NCBI GenBank assembly: GCA_025352365.1
Contig: JANXTO010000101.1
Coordinates: 1-63,132, forward strand
Length of the DNA stretch: 63,132 bases
Reading direction: 5' to 3'
Source of the DNA: Undibacterium sp.
GTDB lineage: Bacteria > Pseudomonadota > Gammaproteobacteria > Burkholderiales > Burkholderiaceae_D
Shown here: positions 58,461 to 63,132 of the stretch, piece by piece
Position numbering within the stretch: position 1 is the stretch's first letter
How the letters are laid out: each line of letters starts with the position of its first letter
Program-made: the position numbers and the translations under genes
Notes under the pieces: generated by a model
What the model was told of the DNA's origin: nothing
Seen by the model: only the letters and a program-made list of their open reading frames with translations
Databases searched by the model: none

Positions 58461-59009
58461 ATGTCAAAAAAGAAAGTATTAGGGTCTCATGTAAAAGAGC
58501 TCTTGTCTGGCGTCTCAAGTCATGGGAACGAGCATCTGCTCGAAGTAGAGACTGATCTAGTTCAAACTACTATTCTGCTCGCTGAGGCGATCGAAAAACT
58601 AGGGGCGAGTTTTTTGGCCTTGCATGCAGCCATCACCAGTCAGCAAGAAGAAATTGACCTAGTTATTTCTTCTGGCGCCGCGCCAGTTGCCAGTATTGAT
58701 CGACTTAAAGTGATACAAGTTGACATTGCCGTTCATATTAATGCTGCTGTTACTAGCCTTCAATTCCAGGATCTTACTAGCCAGCTTATTTCCCGAACTG
58801 TTCAACGCAGTGCCGGTTTGCGAGAGGTTTTGAGTAATCTCGGTTTGGTTGGTGATGGCATTCCGCTTGATAGTGAAACAGATGAAATAGCCTTATTGCT
58901 CAAAGATATAACTCAGCGTTTAGAAAAACAAAGCATTGAATTAAAAAGTTTATTGCGTAAAGCTGTAAATCAAAAACATTTAGATAGTGGTGACATTGAG
59001 TTATTTTAA
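58461..59009 (+). CDS. CheZ-like chemotaxis protein
   Basis: 182 residues, predicted all-helical. QFQDLTSQLI (101-110) matches the CheZ active-site pattern FQDLTGQ, keeping the Asp and Gln (D104, Q108) that act on phospho-CheY. It lies directly before cheY. Outside that motif it does not obviously resemble E. coli CheZ, and lacks a clear C-terminal CheY-binding helix ending in the LDxLGF pattern. ATG 58461 is preferred to 58452. Most likely a divergent CheZ-type phosphatase or a chemotaxis-associated relative. Confidence 0.55.
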   Translation: MSKKKVLGSHVKELLSGVSSHGNEHLLEVETDLVQTTILLAEAIEKLGASFLALHAAITSQQEEIDLVISSGAAPVASIDRLKVIQVDIAVHINAAVTSLQFQDLTSQLISRTVQRSAGLREVLSNLGLVGDGIPLDSETDEIALLLKDITQRLEKQSIELKSLLRKAVNQKHLDSGDIELF

Positions 59010-59062
59010 CTATTCAATGATGATGGGATGCGTGTCCCTTTAATCTGTATAACGGAGTGATG

Positions 59063-59428
59063 ATGGCCAAGACAATTTTAGCAGTGGATGATTCTGGTTC
59101 TTTAAGACAAATGGTGGCGTTTAGTCTCAAAGCAGCTGGTTATCTAGTTATTGAGGCGGTCGATGGGCAAGATGGTTTAGAGAAAGCGAGAAATCAAGTG
59201 GTTGATCTCGTTTTAACTGATCAAAATATGCCCAGAATGGATGGCTTAACCTTGATTAAGTCCTTGCGTGCTCTGCCAACCTATCAGCGAGTACCCATCC
59301 TTATGTTGACTACGGAGTCGAGTGACGATATGAAGGCGAAAGGTCGAGCTGCCGGTGCAAACGGTTGGTTGGTAAAACCTTTTGATCCTCAGAAGTTAAC
59401 TGAGGTCGTTAAAAAAGTCATTGGATAA
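59063..59428 (+). CDS. cheY: Chemotaxis response regulator CheY
   Basis: Single-domain receiver that carries phosphate from CheA to the flagellar switch. 121 residues from ATG 59063, with GGAG upstream: acidic pair D9, D10, phospho-acceptor D53 in LTDQNMPRMDG, threonine in MLTTE and K105 in VKPFD. It sits before cheA, not after cheR/B, so it may be one of several CheY proteins in the genome. Confidence 0.93.
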   Translation: MAKTILAVDDSGSLRQMVAFSLKAAGYLVIEAVDGQDGLEKARNQVVDLVLTDQNMPRMDGLTLIKSLRALPTYQRVPILMLTTESSDDMKAKGRAAGANGWLVKPFDPQKLTEVVKKVIG

Positions 59429-59478
59429 ATCTCCTTTGAGACTACTTTTTTAATGCGAGCCAATCACGGAGTACGACA

Positions 59479-61530
59479 ATGACGATTGACATGAGTCAGT
59501 TTTTTCAAGTTTTTTTCGACGAGGCAGAAGAGCTGCTTGCAGAGAAAGAAAAACTATTGCTGGCCGTCGATATTTCCTCCCCCGATCCTGAAGATCTGAA
59601 TGCCATATTTCGTGCAGCACACTCCATCAAAGGTGGCGCCTCTACATTTGGTTTAACTGATATGACTGAAGTGACACATATACTTGAGTCACTTTTAGAT
59701 AAGATCAGAAAAGGGGAGATGGCCTTAACATCTGAACATGTCGACGCTTTTTTGATTGCAAAAGATATCTTAAAAATGCAATTGGATGGACATAAGCATG
59801 GCAGCCCAGTGGATCAGGATGCCGTAGCAGATGTCAGAATGTTGCTGCAATCTTTGTCGCAAGACGCTGTACCCATTGCTGCGCCAGTTGCTAGTTTTGC
59901 GGATAGATCGAGAGATGTAGACCACGAGAACGTGATTTACACGTTTTGTTTTCGGGTAGAGCTACCTCCGATATCTGCCGATGACATTAAAGCTATCGTA
60001 TCTGAATTAGGTTTACTCGGATTTATTAGCAAAGAGGAAGTTGAAAAAGGTCGTACGGTCGTTACCTTGAACACCAACGAAAGTCAGGACGACATTATTG
60101 CAATATGTTCTTTTATCTTGAACCCTGATGATTTAAAAATTACTAGAACCGATTTTGTTTCAGCTAAAGCTAGTTCAAAAAATAATCAATCTGACGACGA
60201 TTTAGGTTATGGCTTTTTCGAGCCAATTGAATCAATGTTTCCTCCTCTGGCGGGTGGTGAACAAGCGCCGGCAGATACCAATAAAGAGCCTGTATCCGGT
60301 TCTAATCTTGTCGGTGCTGATAAGAAAAATTTAGTTAAGAAAGAAGTTGAAAAAGCATCGGTATCGCAGGAGTCGTCGACGATCAGGGTTGGTATTGAAA
60401 AAGTGGATCAGCTGATCAATTTGATCGGTGAGCTAGTGATTACGCAAGCGATGTTGGAGCAACGCACCCAAGTACTGGATCCTATTGAACACGAGCGCTT
60501 AGTTAGTAGCGTGGCACACCTGACCAGAAATACGCGTGATCTGCAAGAGGCAGTGATGTCTATACGCATGATGCCTATGGACTATGTTTTTTCCCGTTTC
60601 CCGCGAATGGTGCGTGACCTAGCGAGCAAACTTGGTAAAAAAGTTGAGTTCGTCACGTATGGCGCCTCTACAGAATTAGACAAAGGATTGATCGAAAGAA
60701 TCGTTGATCCCTTAACTCATCTGGTCAGAAATAGCATTGATCATGGTATTGAGATGCCAGCGTCCAGGCTAAAGGCAGGTAAACACGAGGCCGGTAAGTT
60801 ATCGTTATCTGCAGTTCACCAAGGCGGTAATATTGTCATCGAAGTTAGTGATGATGGTGGTGGATTGCACCGTGAAAAAATACTCGCTAAAGCCAAGCAA
60901 AATGGTTTGCCCGTATCTGATGCTATGTCTGACAGCGAAGTTTGGTTGCTTATTTTTGCGCCAGGATTTTCAACTGCGGAGGCCGTTACCGATGTTTCCG
61001 GGCGTGGTGTTGGTATGGACGTGGTTAAACGCAATATTACTGCCATGGGCGGCGTGGTCGATATTCGATCAGCTAAAGGATTTGGTACGACCATCACTAT
61101 CTCGTTGCCGCTGACACTGGCAATCTTAGATGGCATGTCGATTAAGGTTGGTGAGGAAGTTTATATATTACCTCTTGGCTTTGTGATGGAGTCATTGCAG
61201 CCTGCGATGCAAGATATCAAAGAAATTAGTGGCAAGGGGCGAGTAGTTAAAGTGCGTGGAGAATACTTACCTTTAATTCCTCTATATGAATGTTTTGATA
61301 TCCAACCTAAATTTACACAGCCTTCTGATGGTATTGCTGTAATCGTAGAAGTTGATGGGAAAAAAGCAGCGCTATTTGTTGATGATTTAGTAGGGCAGCA
61401 GCAGGTAGTCGTTAAAAATATTGAATCCAATTATCGTAAAATCCCAGGAATTTCTGGTGCTACTATTTTGGGTGATGGTGGCGTATCTTTGATTCTTGAT
61501 GTCGCCGCTTTATTGAGATCAGCTAGGTAG
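59479..61530 (+). CDS. cheA: Chemotaxis histidine kinase CheA
   Basis: Autophosphorylates and passes phosphate to CheY/CheB. 683 residues: P1 HPt domain with H48 (AAHSIKGGASTFGL), a P2-like region, dimerisation P3 (VDQLINLIGELVITQ), ATPase P4 with HLVRNSIDHGIE, DDGGGL and GRGVGMDVV, and the CheW-like P5 domain. All key boxes are intact. GGAG precedes the start; cheW follows. Confidence 0.97.
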   Translation: MTIDMSQFFQVFFDEAEELLAEKEKLLLAVDISSPDPEDLNAIFRAAHSIKGGASTFGLTDMTEVTHILESLLDKIRKGEMALTSEHVDAFLIAKDILKMQLDGHKHGSPVDQDAVADVRMLLQSLSQDAVPIAAPVASFADRSRDVDHENVIYTFCFRVELPPISADDIKAIVSELGLLGFISKEEVEKGRTVVTLNTNESQDDIIAICSFILNPDDLKITRTDFVSAKASSKNNQSDDDLGYGFFEPIESMFPPLAGGEQAPADTNKEPVSGSNLVGADKKNLVKKEVEKASVSQESSTIRVGIEKVDQLINLIGELVITQAMLEQRTQVLDPIEHERLVSSVAHLTRNTRDLQEAVMSIRMMPMDYVFSRFPRMVRDLASKLGKKVEFVTYGASTELDKGLIERIVDPLTHLVRNSIDHGIEMPASRLKAGKHEAGKLSLSAVHQGGNIVIEVSDDGGGLHREKILAKAKQNGLPVSDAMSDSEVWLLIFAPGFSTAEAVTDVSGRGVGMDVVKRNITAMGGVVDIRSAKGFGTTITISLPLTLAILDGMSIKVGEEVYILPLGFVMESLQPAMQDIKEISGKGRVVKVRGEYLPLIPLYECFDIQPKFTQPSDGIAVIVEVDGKKAALFVDDLVGQQQVVVKNIESNYRKIPGISGATILGDGGVSLILDVAALLRSAR

Positions 61531-61566
61531 TTTTAGTATTTACAGTTAATAACAAGGGGTAGAAAT

Positions 61567-62082
61567 ATGATGCAGTCTGCGCAAACATCTGACAATAAAG
61601 ATGCCAAACTCGATGCTTCGGGATCAGATATAGCTACACACGAATTTTTAGCGTTTACTCTCGGCAACGAGGAATACGGAATTGATATTCTGAAGGTTCA
61701 GGAAATTCGTGGATACGAGGCCGTAACACGTATTGCTAACGCACCAAATTTTCTCAAAGGTGTTATCAATCTGCGCGGAATTATCGTTCCGGTTGTTGAT
61801 ATGCGGATTAAATTTAATTTGGGTGAGCCAACTTACGATCAGTTCACGGTCGTTATTATTTTAAATATTGGCGGACGTATTGTCGGCATGGTTGTTGATA
61901 GTGTCTCCGATGTGACAACTTTGTTGCCAGAGCAAGTACGACCGGCACCAGAGATGGGAACAACATTTAGTTCAGATTTTCTGATTGGTTTGGGTACCTT
62001 AGAAGAGCGCATGCTCATTTTGGTCGACATCGATAAATTAATGTCGAGTCCAGAAATGGGGCTTGTTGATTCTCAAGTTTAG
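61567..62082 (+). CDS. cheW: Chemotaxis coupling protein CheW
   Basis: Adaptor that joins receptors to CheA. 171 residues: [42 protein letters not shown] and VVDSVSDV, the usual CheW landmarks. AAGGGG lies upstream of the ATG. The next gene, a chemoreceptor, begins 90 bp downstream. Confidence 0.97.
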   Translation: MMQSAQTSDNKDAKLDASGSDIATHEFLAFTLGNEEYGIDILKVQEIRGYEAVTRIANAPNFLKGVINLRGIIVPVVDMRIKFNLGEPTYDQFTVVIILNIGGRIVGMVVDSVSDVTTLLPEQVRPAPEMGTTFSSDFLIGLGTLEERMLILVDIDKLMSSPEMGLVDSQV

Positions 62083-62172
62083 AAGTGTAGACGTGTAATT
62101 AAGCGCGGTATTTTTGTCTAGTTGCAACAAGTGTCTGTAAAAATTAAACCTAAAAATTGAGAGACTCGGGCT

Positions 62173-63132
62173 ATGAATTTACGTCATTTTCGGATTGGTG
62201 CAAGACTAGGTATAGGTTTTGGCTTCATCATTGGCGGACTGATTATTGTGTTGATACTGGCTAGCCTGTTATCTTCGCAAAACAGAAACACCATGGTTCA
62301 AGGCTTAAATACAGCTAGCCAAAAGCAGGCCTTGGTTAATTCTATGAAAAGCTCTTTGTTCGAGGGTGGTATTGCGATGCGAAATATTGGCATTCAATCC
62401 GATGTCTCAGAGATGCAGAAAGAAGATGCTAAGGTAAAGCTGCAACGCAAACATTACGACGAGGCCAAAGATAAACTGTCAAAGCTTGGGTTGAATGATG
62501 ATGAGAAGAAAATTCTTGCAGAGATTGCGAGAATTGATCAGGAAATAGACAAGCCGTTTAAAGACGCTGTCGGCCAGGCTCTAGCGTTTAATGCTGAAGG
62601 CGCAATTAAAATTATCTCCTCAGTTATCGATCCATTAAGTACTAAATCTATCTTGGAAATGAATAAGTTAGTTGATCTGCAGGAGTCTGCATCAAAGCAG
62701 GTATTTGAAATCTCAGGTGCCAACAGCACCAAACTAAATTTTTGGTTGTTCGTTGTATTAGCTGGTGCGCTGGCCATTGCCGTATTTTTTGCATGGATTA
62801 TTACTAAGAGTATTACGCAGCCCTTAAAAGAAGCTATTTCTGTTACTGAACAGGTTGCATCTGGTGATTTATCTGCCCATGTTAGTGTGAGTGGTAAAGA
62901 TGAAGTTTCATCTCTTTTATTCGCTTTAAAAGAGATGACAGAAAGTTTGGCTAATACTGTTGGTCAAGTACGAACTGGAACAGAAACGATCACAGTGGCA
63001 TCCCAAGAGATAGCTTCAGGCAATGCCGATCTCTCCAGCAGAACAGAATCCCAAGCCAGCTCGCTAGAAGAAACTGCCAGCTCCATGGAAGAACTCACCA
63101 GCACCGTCAGACAAAATGCCGATAACGCCCGG
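62173..63132 (+). CDS. Methyl-accepting chemotaxis protein (3' end beyond the window)
   Basis: 320 codons open to the edge of the window. TM1 about 13-35, a periplasmic four-helix-type sensor domain 36-188, TM2 about 189-211, HAMP domain 212-265, then the start of the signalling helices with SGNADLSSRTESQASSLEE and TASSMEELTSTVRQNADNA, the common betaproteobacterial Tsr-like class. The ligand cannot be read. Closely follows cheW, so it is probably in the same operon. Confidence 0.94.
   Translation, partial: MNLRHFRIGARLGIGFGFIIGGLIIVLILASLLSSQNRNTMVQGLNTASQKQALVNSMKSSLFEGGIAMRNIGIQSDVSEMQKEDAKVKLQRKHYDEAKDKLSKLGLNDDEKKILAEIARIDQEIDKPFKDAVGQALAFNAEGAIKIISSVIDPLSTKSILEMNKLVDLQESASKQVFEISGANSTKLNFWLFVVLAGALAIAVFFAWIITKSITQPLKEAISVTEQVASGDLSAHVSVSGKDEVSSLLFALKEMTESLANTVGQVRTGTETITVASQEIASGNADLSSRTESQASSLEETASSMEELTSTVRQNADNAR

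Overview
This 63 kb window is a compact, almost fully coding stretch of a chromosome from a motile Gram-negative bacterium. The gene content and order point to Betaproteobacteria, order Burkholderiales, most likely Oxalobacteraceae (Undibacterium- or Herminiimonas-like). The pointers are surE-pcm-nlpD-rpoS, rlmN-pilW-rodZ-ispG-hisS-yfgM-bamB-der-hfq-hflX-hflK-hflC-hisZ-purA, and flhDC placed beside motAB-cheAW. By eye the DNA is rather AT-rich for that group, so the family assignment is an inference. I see no prophage, insertion sequence with a transposase, CRISPR array, resistance island or classical defence system.

Layout. 0.1-11.5 kb: a full type II secretion operon in the order G-H-I-J-K-L-M-N-D-E-F, then C. 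11.6-13.9 kb: a uracil-DNA-glycosylase-like protein that has lost its catalytic motif, then an HD-GYP cyclic-di-GMP phosphodiesterase. 13.9-14.25 kb: a convergent intergenic region holding a terminator and three stacked palindromic elements, followed by a quinone oxidoreductase on the minus strand. 15.3-19.2 kb: the stress/stationary-phase block surE-pcm-nlpD-rpoS. 19.3-37.3 kb: a long plus-strand housekeeping run covering RNA modification, isoprenoid synthesis, His-tRNA synthesis, outer-membrane assembly, GTPases, Hfq, the HflKC membrane protease regulators and purine/histidine genes, closed by a strong terminator. 37.8-43.5 kb: a HlyIII-like membrane protein, a tRNA-Leu(CAG) with its own promoter and terminator on the minus strand, RNase R, RlmB and CysE. 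43.7-48.1 kb: a minus-strand group of LpxH, two cyclophilins, an L,D-transpeptidase and a TPR protein. 48.3-53.8 kb: cysS, alkA-like, accA, tilS, dnaQ. 54.4-63.1 kb: the motility block flhD-flhC, a membrane-anchored methyltransferase, motA-motB, a CheZ-like protein, cheY, cheA, cheW and the first 320 codons of a chemoreceptor that runs off the edge.

How the genes work together. The secretion operon supplies inner-membrane platform, ATPase, pseudopilus and secretin; only a prepilin peptidase is missing from the window. RpoS, Hfq and HD-GYP are global regulators of lifestyle. FlhDC is the flagellar master regulator, and the downstream genes give the stator and the core of the chemotaxis phosphorelay, with a protein carrying the CheZ active-site signature beside CheY.

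The most unusual thing not explained by genes is a dispersed family of about 82-85 bp intergenic repeats (five good copies and one diverged, both orientations, all between genes) with ATACTC/GAGTAT ends and an internal GTCCAT/ATGGAC hairpin. Second-tier items are the dead-looking UDG homologue, a terminator-shaped hairpin in the flhDC leader, a folded leader before cysE, a long hairpin between hflC and hisZ, and the methyltransferase in the flagellar cluster. All names rest on reading the sequence and remembered family motifs; no database search was run.
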